From FEN-1073 sp963780865 (GTDB lineage: Bacteria > Chloroflexota > Anaerolineae > Anaerolineales > RBG-16-64-43), in the NCBI GenBank assembly GCA_963780865.1, contig CAWADT010000027.1, forward strand, positions 62,001-126,000: a DNA stretch of 64,000 bases. Reading direction: 5' to 3'. The translations under genes were made by a program, and so were the position numbers. How positions within the stretch are numbered: position 1 is the stretch's first letter; each line of letters opens with the position of its first letter. This document shows, one piece after another, positions 8,892 through 18,405 of this stretch. The notes under the pieces are model-generated. The model searched no databases and was not told the origin of the DNA. It saw only the letters and a program-made list of their open reading frames with translations.

Positions 8892-9070
8892 GTCATTCCG
8901 AGAAGCCCTGAAAGGGCGACGAGGAATCGCTTACTTAAATTTGGGACAACAGCCGATAACCTTCGAGGGTTGATTTCCTTGCGTTTCCGATTCCTCGGGC
9001 CGCTCCGCGACCCTCGGAATGACTTACGAAGGAGGTCATTCCGAGGCCTTCGCAGAAGGCCGAGGAATTG
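8892..9070 (+). repeat. GTCATTCCGAG palindromic repeat
   Basis: A segment starting GTCATTCCGAG and reaching its inverted end CTCGGAATGAC at 9023, followed by a second partial copy (GTCATTCCGAGGCCTTCG) to about 9070. It fills the space between the convergent purB and dtd genes. It is related in style to the GTCATTGCGAG core of the 144-base elements at 22907 and 60956 but lacks their end repeats. Confidence 0.6.
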
Positions 9071-9075
9071 GTGAC

Positions 9076-9522
9076 TTATACGACGGGTGACTCCAGCAGA
9101 ATAGTAAACGGCCCGTCGTTCACCAGATCCACCTGCATGTGCGCCCCGAACGATCCGGTTTGCGTCGGTATCCCGAGTGCGATCAGCCGCTCCACAAAAT
9201 AGCTCACCAACGGCTCGGCGATCCCCGGTGCGGCGGCTCCGTCGAGTGATGGACGGCGTCCCTTGCGTGCGTCCGCATACAAGGTAAATTGCGAGACGAC
9301 CACCGCTTCGCCGTGGATATCTTCAATCGATAAATTTGTTTTCCCCTCCGCGTCTTCGAAAATCCGCAGCTGCGCGCATTTCGCCGCCAGCGCATCCGCT
9401 TCGAATTGCTTGTCGTTCGGTCCGACGCCGAGCAGGATAAGCATCCCGCGTCCGATGGAGGCGACCGATTTCCCTTCGATGGAGACGCTTGCTCGCGTCA
9501 CTCGCTGGATGACGATGCGCAT
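9076..9522 (-). CDS. dtd: D-aminoacyl-tRNA deacylase
   Basis: A 148-residue protein starting MRIVIQRVTRASVSIEG, the standard DTD opening. The active-site motifs are SQFTLYAD and the C-terminal NDGPFTILLESP containing the Gly-cisPro pair (usually NDGPVT, here Phe instead of Val). It hydrolyses D-amino acids, and glycine mischarged on tRNA-Ala, from tRNA. The gene is divergent from nothing and convergent with purB; trpS lies upstream on the same strand, separated by a repeat. Confidence 0.94.
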   Translation of the reverse strand: MRIVIQRVTRASVSIEGKSVASIGRGMLILLGVGPNDKQFEADALAAKCAQLRIFEDAEGKTNLSIEDIHGEAVVVSQFTLYADARKGRRPSLDGAAAPGIAEPLVSYFVERLIALGIPTQTGSFGAHMQVDLVNDGPFTILLESPVV

Positions 9523-9596
9523 GGGCGGACTTTCAAGGAAGATTCAACCTTTTGAAAACGAATTTTATATTCGGTCGATTTCATATCATCGAAAGA

Positions 9597-9665
9597 GACC
9601 GTAGACATCAGACCATGGACGACAAAACCCAGCTACGGTCCGTGGTCTATGGTCCAACGTCTGTT
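9597..9665. repeat. Imperfect inverted repeat between trpS and dtd
   Basis: ACATCAGACCATGGAC near 9605 and its partly complementary GTCCGTGGTCTATGG near 9638 form an imperfect hairpin ending at the trpS stop. It may act as a transcription terminator for trpS, but it lacks a clear T-run on the minus strand. Confidence 0.4.
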
Positions 9666-10655
9666 TTATGGCAGTCCGATCGCCGCCCGCACTTCGTCCA
9701 TGGTCTGATTCGCGATGGTACTCGCGCGTTTGGCTCCGTCGGCGAGCACGTCCCAGACATAATCCGGATTCTTGGCCAGCTCGGCGCGTTTAAGGCGGAA
9801 GGCCGCGAGATGGCAATTGATATTTGCCGCCAGACACTTTTTATCGTCGACGCAGCCTAACTTTGCGCTGCGGCAATCGGCCGCGATGCGTTCGATCTCC
9901 GCCTCCGGCGTAAACGAGTGGTGCAGGGTGAATACGTTGCACACTTCCGGCCGCCCGGGGATGTTGCGATGCGTGCGCTGCGGATCGGTGACCATCGTCA
10001 TCACTTTGGCCACGGTCTCCTCGTCGGTCAGCGCCAGCTCGATATGGTTGTTGAGGCTCTTGCTCATCTTCTGCACCCCGTCGGTGCCGAGCACCTTGGG
10101 GTAGTTGGTCGTTTTCATCTGCGGCTCGACCAGCACCGACTTTCCGGTGCGGAAGTTGAACGAGCGCACCACCTCGCGCGCAAACTCCAGGTGGCTTTCC
10201 TGATCGATCCCGACCGGCACCACGCTGGCTTTATACAGCGCGATGTCCGCCGCCATCAGGACCGGATACCCCACCAGCCCGTAGTTGATATTGTGCGGCT
10301 GCATGCGCGCCTTTTCCTTGAAAGTGGGAAGATCCGTGAGCTTCCCGAGCGGCGTAAACATCGAAAGGATCGTATGCAGCTCGGTCACCTGCGGGACGTG
10401 GCTCTGGACGAAGACGATCAACTCCTCCGGGCGAATGCCCGCCGCGAGCCAGTCGAGCGCCATTTCGGACGTGTTTTCCTTCAGCCGGCCGAACTCTTCG
10501 AGCGTGGTCAGCGCGTGCAGATCCACGATGCAGTAAACGCAATCGTAATCTTCCTGGAGCGCAACGTAATTTTTTATTGCGCCGAGATAATTGCCCAGGT
10601 GCTGGCGGCCGGTGGGCCGGGCGCCTGAAAAGACTCGTCCTTTTTTATTCGTCAA
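9666..10655 (-). CDS. trpS: Tryptophan-tRNA ligase
   Basis: A 329-residue class I aminoacyl-tRNA synthetase, typical bacterial TrpRS length. The HIGH-like motif is GRQHLGN (16-22) and KMSKS is at 196-200; the region between carries the tryptophan pocket (YCIVDLHALT, VGIDQESHLEFAR). It loads tryptophan on tRNA-Trp. No tryptophan-responsive leader is visible in the 150 bases upstream, which instead hold a hairpin repeat. Confidence 0.96.
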   Translation of the reverse strand: MTNKKGRVFSGARPTGRQHLGNYLGAIKNYVALQEDYDCVYCIVDLHALTTLEEFGRLKENTSEMALDWLAAGIRPEELIVFVQSHVPQVTELHTILSMFTPLGKLTDLPTFKEKARMQPHNINYGLVGYPVLMAADIALYKASVVPVGIDQESHLEFAREVVRSFNFRTGKSVLVEPQMKTTNYPKVLGTDGVQKMSKSLNNHIELALTDEETVAKVMTMVTDPQRTHRNIPGRPEVCNVFTLHHSFTPEAEIERIAADCRSAKLGCVDDKKCLAANINCHLAAFRLKRAELAKNPDYVWDVLADGAKRASTIANQTMDEVRAAIGLP

Positions 10656-10704
10656 GGAAAATTCCTCTTTTTACGCAATCCCGGATGGCCCAAATACGAA
10701 TGGA

Positions 10705-10777
10705 TTTATCCACGAGGGGCACTAAGAGCACGAAGGGGTAAAACGAAAAACTATTCTTCGTGTCCTTCGTGGATAAA
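10705..10777. repeat. Inverted repeat TTTATCCACGA...TCGTGGATAAA
   Basis: TTTATCCACGAG at 10705 pairs with CTTCGTGGATAAA ending at 10777, with an inner GAGCACGAAG/CTTCGTGTCC pair. It lies between trpS and the selenoprotein gene on the minus strand and could be a terminator or dispersed palindrome. Confidence 0.5.
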
Positions 10778-10805
10778 AGGCTTTGAAATTCTTTCAAAAA
10801 AACAA

Positions 10806-11052
10806 CTAACTTCCGCCGAATTGTTTGCGGAAAATTCCCGCCACTTCGCCCGGTTCGGCGTGACGGCCGGTGGAGAGTTTGCTGTAGATCAGTTTGCCGT
10901 CCACGCTCACTTCGAAGCGGCCGCCTTCGGAGGGGACGAGACGGATCGAATTCGATCTTGGCTTCGAACTCCTTCAACAGGTCGGCCGTCAGACCGACGG
11001 CCCGGTCGGTATAGTGTCAAACCGCGCAGTAGACGATTTCGATTTTGACCAT
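10806..11052 (-). CDS. SelW/Rdx-family selenoprotein with in-frame UGA (plus an apparent frameshift)
   Basis: Reading from ATG 11052 (ribosome binding site GGAGGAACC) gives MVKIEIVYCAV-UGA-HYTDRAVGL. The UGA at 11019-11017 falls exactly at the second redox position of the Rdx/SelW CxxC motif, giving C-A-V-U, and a SECIS-like hairpin follows. After KIE the frame must shift by one base near 10950 (GAATTCG instead of GAATCG) to recover the family ending: RLVPSEGGRFEVSVDG, KLIYSKLSTGRHAEPGE and the terminal FRKQFGGS. The expected product is about 81 residues. SelW-like proteins are small thioredoxin-fold redox proteins. The family match covers both sides of the shift. It could also be a recently broken gene, but a UGA at the CxxU position with a matching hairpin argues for a true selenoprotein. 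No automatic gene caller would report it. Confidence 0.75.
10984..11002 (-). promoter_or_regulatory. Bacterial SECIS hairpin downstream of UGA
   Basis: On the minus strand GGCCGTC, loop GGTCT and GACGGCC form a perfect 7-bp stem. The loop is 22-26 bases after the UGA. The same GGUCU loop, with its SelB-contacting G and U, occurs in the E. coli fdhF SECIS at nearly the same distance. It would recruit SelB and selenocysteyl-tRNA. Confidence 0.75.
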
Positions 11053-11108
11053 GGTTCCTCCGGAAGACTTGCCGCGAAAGTATATCACGGGGGGCTGCGC
11101 CGGATGGC

Positions 11109-13475
11109 TCAATTCTCCAACCGCACGATGGTGACGCCCTCGCCGCCTTCGTTCTCCGCGCCCAATTCCACTCCCGCCACTTGCGGATGACCGCGCAGCG
11201 CCTCGCGCACCGCCGTTCGCATCCGGCCGGAACCTTTGCCGTGGATGATTCGCACCCAGGGCAATCCGGCCAGCGCGGCCGAATCGATGTACCGCTCCAG
11301 CTCGATCAACCCCTCTTCCACGATTTTTCCGCGCAGGTCGAGTTCCAGCCCCGGATTGGGCCTGGTGTGCATTATGGTCGGGCGCGGGGGTTCCGGCGCC
11401 GCAATCGGCGCGGGCGCGGGGGGTTCGCTCCCGACGATGAAATCCCCGCGGTCGGCGCGGATGCGCAGCGCGCCGAGCTGGATTTCATACGTATCCTCGG
11501 CGCGGCTGGTAACCTTCCCCGAGACGCCCAGACCCTTCAGCCGCACAATTTCCCCGACGCGGGGATCGCGCGCTGGAGCGGAAACGATTTCGGGTTCCTT
11601 CTTTTCCGCGCTGCGTTCAATCTTTTCTTCCAGATCGCGCGCTTCGGCGGCGATTTGCTGCAGTTCCTGGGCCGCGGCGCTTCCCGCCCGGCGGCGCAGG
11701 TCGCGCAATTGGTTCTGCAGATTCTCCAATTCCTCTCCGGCTCGGGTCCGGGCTTCGTCCAGAATCGCCTGCCGTTCCGCACCGATGGCGCCCATGCGGC
11801 GGGCGAGCGCCTGTTCGCGTTCCAGCGCGCGGCGGTTGAGCTTCTCGGCGTCGGCCCGCTGGCGGCGGGCGATTTCGCGCTCGCGCTGGATTTTTTCGAG
11901 CAACCGGTCGGCTTCCAGATCGCCCGCGTCCACCATCGACCGGGCCTCGGCGAGAATCTCCTCGCTCAGCCCCAGCCGCTTGGCGATGGCGAGCGCATTC
12001 GAACGGCCCGGCAGGCCAAGCACGAGTCGGTACGTGGGTTGCAGCGTGCGCAGATCGAATTCCATCGACGCGTTTTCCGCGCCGGGCGTGTTGTAGGCGA
12101 AGGCTTTTAGTTCGGGATAGTGCGTGGCCACCAGGGTCGGAATCCCGCGCCGGAGCAGCTCGGCGAGGATCGCGCGCGCGAGGCCCGAGCCTTCCTGCGG
12201 ATCGGTGCCGGCCCCGAGTTCGTCCAGGATCACCAGCGACTTCGGCGTGGCGGCGGCGAGAATCCGGATGATCTGCCCGACGTGCGCCGAGAAGGTGGAA
12301 AGCGACTGCTCGATGGATTGCTCATCGCCGATGTCGGCGAAAATCGAATCGAAAAACGCCGTCTTGGATCCGGCTCCGGCCGGAATATGCATCCCGCAGC
12401 GGGTCATCAGCGCAAGCAAGCCGGCGGTTTTGAGCGCCACCGTCTTGCCGCCGGTGTTGGGCCCGGTGATCACGAGCGCCTTCACGCCCGGCCGCAGCGC
12501 GATGTCGATCGGCACGACTTTTGCCGGAGGGAGCAGCGGATGTCGGGCGGAATAGAGAAGCAGCGGTGTGAAATCGCCTCCGGGAACATCCGGAATTTCC
12601 ACGAGCTCCGCCCGCTCGGCGGTGAGTTCATCCGCATAGCGCGCCCGGGCCATAGCCGAGTCGAAATCCGCCAGCGCCTCCACCGTCGCGCGCAGCGCCT
12701 CGCGCTGCTCGCCGACCTTGGCGGAAAGCTCGGCCAGGATTCGCCGGATCTCCTCCTGCTCTTCGAGCACCGCTTCCCGCCAGCGGTTGCCGAGTTCCAC
12801 CACCGCCAGAGGCTCCACGAACAGCGTGGCGCCTGAGGAGGATTGGTCGTGGACGATTCCGCGCAGCCGCCCCTTGAATTCGGAACGCAGCGGAAGCACG
12901 TAGCGGCCCTCGCGCTGGGTGATGATCGGTTCCTGCAGCTGGGCGCCGTGCTCGGAAAGGATTCGCTGCATGCGCGAGAGCAGCCGGTCCTGGGTGAGGC
13001 GGACTTCGGCGCGCAGGGCGGCGAGTTTGGGCGAAGCCCCGTCGAGGACGACCCCCTCGTCGTTCATCACGCGGCCGATCGCGTCGATCAGTCCGCCGCC
13101 TTCGTCCATCCGGCCGGCGATCCGCGCCAGGTCCGGAATCTCCTCAGCGATGCGGGAGATGGAGCGCCGGATGGAGCGGCCGGATTGCAGCGTGGATTTA
13201 ATTGCGAGGAACGCTTCCGGCAGCAGCGTGATCCCGCGGGCGGCGTCTTCCGCGAGCGGTCGGACGTCGCGCGCGCCGCCGATCGACGCCTCGGAGTGGC
13301 GGGCGACCAGCGACCGGGCTTGGGTGGTTTCATTCAGCATCCGGTTGGCCGTCTCCAGATCCGGCGCGGGACGCAGCGCGAGGATGCGTTCCTGCCCGGC
13401 CGAAAACGACGCGTGCCGCGCCAGCCGTTCCAGCACCTGTTGTAATTCCAATATGTGGAACGATTTTTCATCCAT
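11109..13475 (-). CDS. mutS2: MutS2 family ATPase/endonuclease with Smr domain
   Basis: A 788-residue protein beginning MDEKSFHILELQQVLERL; a start 24 bases upstream is also open, but the family begins here. Order: N-terminal core and lever helices, MutS-type ATPase with Walker A GPNTGGKT at about residue 338, DELGAGTDPQEG (Walker B region), a long charged coiled coil at about 510-630 (EREIARRQRADAEKL), a KOW-like segment (PRVGEIVRLKGLG) and the C-terminal Smr nuclease domain from about 711 with LDLRG and HGKGSGRMR. MutS2 suppresses recombination and in Bacillus acts as the collided-ribosome splitter RqcU. No ribosome binding site stands out before the start. Confidence 0.95.
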   Translation of the reverse strand: MDEKSFHILELQQVLERLARHASFSAGQERILALRPAPDLETANRMLNETTQARSLVARHSEASIGGARDVRPLAEDAARGITLLPEAFLAIKSTLQSGRSIRRSISRIAEEIPDLARIAGRMDEGGGLIDAIGRVMNDEGVVLDGASPKLAALRAEVRLTQDRLLSRMQRILSEHGAQLQEPIITQREGRYVLPLRSEFKGRLRGIVHDQSSSGATLFVEPLAVVELGNRWREAVLEEQEEIRRILAELSAKVGEQREALRATVEALADFDSAMARARYADELTAERAELVEIPDVPGGDFTPLLLYSARHPLLPPAKVVPIDIALRPGVKALVITGPNTGGKTVALKTAGLLALMTRCGMHIPAGAGSKTAFFDSIFADIGDEQSIEQSLSTFSAHVGQIIRILAAATPKSLVILDELGAGTDPQEGSGLARAILAELLRRGIPTLVATHYPELKAFAYNTPGAENASMEFDLRTLQPTYRLVLGLPGRSNALAIAKRLGLSEEILAEARSMVDAGDLEADRLLEKIQREREIARRQRADAEKLNRRALEREQALARRMGAIGAERQAILDEARTRAGEELENLQNQLRDLRRRAGSAAAQELQQIAAEARDLEEKIERSAEKKEPEIVSAPARDPRVGEIVRLKGLGVSGKVTSRAEDTYEIQLGALRIRADRGDFIVGSEPPAPAPIAAPEPPRPTIMHTRPNPGLELDLRGKIVEEGLIELERYIDSAALAGLPWVRIIHGKGSGRMRTAVREALRGHPQVAGVELGAENEGGEGVTIVRLEN

Positions 13476-13530
13476 TATGATTTTGTCGGGGTGCGGCATG
13501 CCGTACCCGTCAACCGCGAATGAACGGTTT

Positions 13531-13640
13531 TTGTAGGGGCGGCGCGTCGCGCCGCCCTTCGTTGCGATGAGATGTATCGGATTCGCATAAGGTTTTTTTT
13601 TGTAAGGGCGAGGCGTGCCTCGCCCTTCATTGCAATTGAC
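13531..13640. repeat. Two successive GC-rich palindromes (GTAGGGGCG.. and GTAAGGGCG..)
   Basis: The first palindrome is at 13533-13559 (GGGCGGCGCG / CGCGCCGCCC) and the second at 13602-13628 (AAGGGCGAGGC / GCCTCGCCCTT). Both are followed by TCRTTGCRATK-like sequence, so this is a duplicated unit of about 69 bases. It separates the PAP2 gene from mutS2 and may end transcription. Confidence 0.6.
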
Positions 13641-13644
13641 ATAA

Positions 13645-14193
13645 TCATATGATCAACAAAAAAACAATTCCGAATAAAATCCCCAATAACGCCCCGCCGG
13701 CCATGTCGGAAAGATAATGCACGCCCATCGCCACACGCGCCAGCGCCACCGCCGGCGCCCACAGGAAGAGCAGCGCGCAAAACCACGCCGGTCCAAACCC
13801 CAGCGAGAACACGGCCAGCATCGTCAACCGGGCCGCGTGGCCAGAGGGGAACGAATGCGGATCGGTCGAGCGGTACACTAGTCCCCATTCCCCCTCCGGC
13901 CGCCGCCGGCCGATCAGGCGTTTGAGCCCCACCGCGACCAAGGCGGTTGCGCACATCGCCAGGAACATAACCAGCATCCGCCATTTCCAGAAATCGTTTC
14001 CCGCCAGCCAGATCAGCCCCATCACCGGAATCATGAACCACGAATCGCCGGAGTGGGCCAGAAAGCGCAGGAGGTTTCTCAATGCGCCGCTGCGCTGGGC
14101 AAGATTTAACTTGGCCGAAGCGCGCGCATCAAGTTCGAGCAGGCGCAGGATCGTTGGATGGCGGATCCGCGGCGCGGGTACGGGATGGATCAT
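13645..14193 (-). CDS. PAP2 superfamily membrane phosphatase
   Basis: A 182-residue integral membrane protein with about five hydrophobic helices. The three phosphatase motifs are all present: KRLIGRRRPEG, FPSGHAAR and ARVAMGVHYLSDMAGG. Such enzymes dephosphorylate lipid phosphates, for instance undecaprenyl diphosphate or phosphatidic acid, at the outer face of the membrane. The exact substrate is unknown. ATG at 14193 lies downstream of ldh on the same strand, about 100 bases away. Confidence 0.88.
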   Translation of the reverse strand: MIHPVPAPRIRHPTILRLLELDARASAKLNLAQRSGALRNLLRFLAHSGDSWFMIPVMGLIWLAGNDFWKWRMLVMFLAMCATALVAVGLKRLIGRRRPEGEWGLVYRSTDPHSFPSGHAARLTMLAVFSLGFGPAWFCALLFLWAPAVALARVAMGVHYLSDMAGGALLGILFGIVFLLII

Positions 14194-14297
14194 GCGGGCG
14201 GAGCCTCGCTCCGTCGTGCGATGAGGGCCTCAGCCGGGGTCAAGTGATTCGACATATTAGCGATGCGCTCCGCCCGCCGCCGCGGGCGCATCCGGCT

Positions 14298-15239
<942 letters not shown>

Positions 15240-15682
15240 TCCGCACCTCGCTGCGCGAACGAATCTTGGTTTCGGCTGGAATTATATCGTGAGAACGCGC
15301 ACCGTCGCGGAAATAAGATACTTGCGGCTATTGCCTGCAGGGAAGGCCCGCCTTAGAAAAACCTCTCAGGTCTACAACATGGGGCTGAGAGTCCAGAAGG
15401 ATATCTGCGATGGATCGTTCGATCGCGTAATTTATCCAGCTCTCGCGGGATGATGAATACCCCGCAGCCTGCACCGTTTTCTTCATTTGTAAAAGATGTA
15501 GAAAGCGGGGCTTGCCCCGCATTCCTCTTTATTAATCGAAGAATGCGGGGCTGGCCCCGCTTTCCTCTAAATTAATCGAAGAAAGCGGGGCTGGCTGCGC
15601 AGCTCTTGGGGGTGCGCTCCCCCGGCCTCGCCCGGCGAAGCCGGGGCGGGGCTTGATACCGCGCGGTTTGCCGCGCGGTCAT
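15240..15682. repeat. Gene-free stretch with several short repeats
   Basis: A 40-base unit containing the palindrome GCGGGGCTGGCCCCGC is repeated 2.4 times (15501-15540, 15541-15580, 15581-15595), each with ATTAATCGAA at the end. A segment CTCGCGGGATGATGAAT with CCGCAGC at 15442-15470 recurs at 36031, and CGCGCGGTCATTCATTG at about 15670 recurs at 36065. No coding region is supported. The palindromes may serve as a terminator after the beta-helix lipoprotein gene. Confidence 0.6.
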
Positions 15683-18223
15683 TCATTGATAGCACTGCGA
15701 AACGGTGACGTTCCGATAGACTGCGCTCCGGGCGATCGGCTGGCCATCCTTTCCGTTGGCGATGAATTGGATTTCCAGCCAGGCGTCATGCCCCCATTTG
15801 GAAGTGTCGGGGAAGTCCTCGCTGGTGATAGGGAGTTGATACCAGCCGCTGCCTTGCGGGATCATGGCGAATCCTGCGCTCCAGGGGGTGATGTTTGTTC
15901 CTTCCTTCTCCTCGAGGCGGTAAAAAAGGCCCAGTGAAAAAACCAGTCCCGGCTGTGAGACCCTAACCTGAATGGTCAGCTGCTTGGGATTGCAGGATCG
16001 CCCGAATCGTGAATAAATTATTTCCACGGAAAAATTGACCGGATCGAAGATGATCGGGGCGGGTGTCAGCGTGGGCGTCTTGGTTGGGGTGAGGGTAGAG
16101 GTCAACGTGCTCGTTATCGCCAGCGGCGTGGCCGTGGCCGGGCTCTCCGCTTCGAAGGCGCCGATGTCGCAATGCAATCCCTGCGGCCGCGCGATCCCGC
16201 GCTCGTCGGTTGGAAGGCAGGTGGAGTCGTTGCCGGTCTCGAGGGCCGGGCTGCCGGGAAGCAAGGCGTGGGTTTCCGAGAAGCCCCCGTTGTTCTGCAG
16301 CGGCCCCAGCATCGCGGGCATTCCGGATAAGTCGCTTGGTCCAGCGAGCGCGCAAGCGTCTGTGGTATCCAGGTTGTAGCCGTCGGACATGATGGTGCCG
16401 CCGCAGTTCCCGCCGGCGTTGCCCGCAAGGATTGTGTTGGTTACATGGACCGTCGCCGCGCTGTGCAATCCACCGGCGCTCGCGGCGGTGTTCTGGGCCA
16501 GGGTGACATTGTTCAATTCCAGGACGCCGCTGCCCGCCTCGAGACCGCCGCCGGTAGTACCCGCCCGGTTGCCGCTGATCGTTACGTTGTGCAGTTTTAG
16601 GGCCGCGCCCATCCCCATTCCCCAGAGGTATAAACCCCCTCCGGATCCTGTGGATGAATTACCGGAGATGGTGGTATTGGTTATGGCGGCATCGCCGAGG
16701 TTGTAACCGGCGATGCCGCCGCCGTCATAATTTGTGTGATTATCCAAGACAACACTGTCGGTCAGAGTCAAAGAACCGCCGTTCATCATGATTCCGCTGA
16801 AGGGATTATCTTTTATCGTTCCCTCGGTGATCGTGAGATTGGCGTTAATCGCGCCGATTCCGGATACGCCGTTGCTGAAGAAGTTGCTGTGGGTTATCTG
16901 AATGTCCACGGTCGTGCCAGAGATAAACGATTCGATTCCGGATCCGGTATTGCCCTGGACGGTGCTATTCTGCATCTGGATCGTGCCGCCTTCATTATAG
17001 ATGCCGTCGCCGGTATTGGCTGCGATGGTCGAATCGGCAATGTTGAGGTTCTTCATGCTGTAGATACCGCCGCCCAAACCGAGGCTGGTCGGCATCGCAT
17101 TGGAGATGTTCCCGGCTCCGGGTTTGCCGATAATGCTGCCGGCTTCCACATAGAGTGTGGCGTCATTGACTACACCGACGAATACCCCTCCGCCGGAATG
17201 TTGGGCCCGATTACCCATAAGCGTGCTGGCGGAAAGGTGGGCGATACCCGCGTCGATGTATATCGCCCCCCCGTCATATCCGTAGTTGCCGTCGAAAGTG
17301 CAGTTTTGCATCGTCAGGATGGCAGCCGGCAAATTCCATAGATACAACCCGCCCCCTTTATGTCCGCTGGTGTTTCCCTCGATCGTTGTGTTGGAAATCG
17401 CAGAGTTTCCGGCCATCGCGAGGTAAAGCCCGCCGCCATCGTCGTCGGGGGCGGTGTTGTCGGCGACCGTTCCATGATTCAGATTGAGCGATCCGCTGAG
17501 CACTATCATCCCGCCGACCGAGTTCCGTTCCACGGAAACATCATCCATAGCGAAATGCGTGTTGATTCCGGCCACCCCCGTTCCTCCATTTTCGAAAATC
17601 GTTGAATGGTTGATCGCGATACTAATCCCCTCGGAGCCTCGGAAGGAATTGATCCCGTCCATTTGGTTCGCGGCGATTTCCATATGGTCCAGGGTGAGAT
17701 TTCCATTATTCTCGATCCCGTCCAAGGTGAAACGAAGGATCTGCAAAGCCTGGATGGTGACATTCACATCCGCCGCGATCTTGAAACCGCTGGTGGGGGG
17801 AACCGCGGCGCCCAGGTGCGACCCATCCACATGCACCACGGGTTTCCCGCCGTCAAAACCGGGCTGCGTGCTTCCATCGATAATTACCGCGTCGGTAATT
17901 TCCGGCAGCCCGATAATCGGGTAGATGAAGTCGCTGCCGGCGGGGAGATTGAAGTTGATCGTCTGTGTTCCCGCCAGGGCGTTGGCTTCCTGCAACGCCG
18001 CCCGCAGCGTGCAATTTGTCAAAGACGAACCGGTTCGGCAGAATCCATCGCCGGGGCTGGAGTCCCCTGCGTCGCCGGAACTGTTGACGACAAAGGGACC
18101 TCCGACAGGGCCGCAACCGGTTGCAAGCATCAGGAGGAGCAACACGGTCAAGCTGGGGAGGATTCTCAATCTCTGGAAACAGCGTCCGAATAATACTGAA
18201 GTTAAGGAGATGATGGTGTTCAT
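15683..18223 (-). CDS. Right-handed beta-helix surface lipoprotein with CSLREA region
   Basis: An 846-residue secreted protein. A hydrophobic segment (SLTVLLLLMLATGC) ends in a lipobox-like ATGC, predicting lipidation at C37. Next come a CSLREA-type region (VNSSGDAGDSSPGDGFC ... CTLRAALQEANAL) and a long right-handed parallel beta-helix of about 500 residues rich in NNTI/GNTS-type turns (GGGLYLW, SISGNSS-like). A 'choice-of-anchor' type end (LQNNGGFSETHALLPGSPA ... CDIGAFE), a Thr-Pro linker (TLTPTKTPTLTPAP) and a 110-residue C-terminal domain follow. ATG at 18223 has GGGAGGG upstream. Such proteins are adhesins or polysaccharide-active; no catalytic residues could be named. Confidence 0.8.
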   Translation of the reverse strand: MNTIISLTSVLFGRCFQRLRILPSLTVLLLLMLATGCGPVGGPFVVNSSGDAGDSSPGDGFCRTGSSLTNCTLRAALQEANALAGTQTINFNLPAGSDFIYPIIGLPEITDAVIIDGSTQPGFDGGKPVVHVDGSHLGAAVPPTSGFKIAADVNVTIQALQILRFTLDGIENNGNLTLDHMEIAANQMDGINSFRGSEGISIAINHSTIFENGGTGVAGINTHFAMDDVSVERNSVGGMIVLSGSLNLNHGTVADNTAPDDDGGGLYLAMAGNSAISNTTIEGNTSGHKGGGLYLWNLPAAILTMQNCTFDGNYGYDGGAIYIDAGIAHLSASTLMGNRAQHSGGGVFVGVVNDATLYVEAGSIIGKPGAGNISNAMPTSLGLGGGIYSMKNLNIADSTIAANTGDGIYNEGGTIQMQNSTVQGNTGSGIESFISGTTVDIQITHSNFFSNGVSGIGAINANLTITEGTIKDNPFSGIMMNGGSLTLTDSVVLDNHTNYDGGGIAGYNLGDAAITNTTISGNSSTGSGGGLYLWGMGMGAALKLHNVTISGNRAGTTGGGLEAGSGVLELNNVTLAQNTAASAGGLHSAATVHVTNTILAGNAGGNCGGTIMSDGYNLDTTDACALAGPSDLSGMPAMLGPLQNNGGFSETHALLPGSPALETGNDSTCLPTDERGIARPQGLHCDIGAFEAESPATATPLAITSTLTSTLTPTKTPTLTPAPIIFDPVNFSVEIIYSRFGRSCNPKQLTIQVRVSQPGLVFSLGLFYRLEEKEGTNITPWSAGFAMIPQGSGWYQLPITSEDFPDTSKWGHDAWLEIQFIANGKDGQPIARSAVYRNVTVSQCYQ

Positions 18224-18405
18224 GCTTTTTCCCTCCCGGAGCCAAATTACTACTGTTGATTGTATGTGGAAAACACGTTGATGCGCGGCTTGTGGAGGAA
18301 GAAAGGACGTTTTGTAGAGGTTTTTGCCGATGAGGATAATAAAGGTCCAAAACCTGCGGGAAAAATGTGCTGTTGGAGGGTCAACCGAAAGGAATCGGAC
18401 GCTGT

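Noticed and set aside
8688..9074. Open frame over the purB end and repeat
   Set aside because: Lies in another frame of purB and continues through a palindromic repeat.
15501..15595. CRISPR-like array
   Set aside because: Units are immediately adjacent with no variable spacers and only 2.4 copies.
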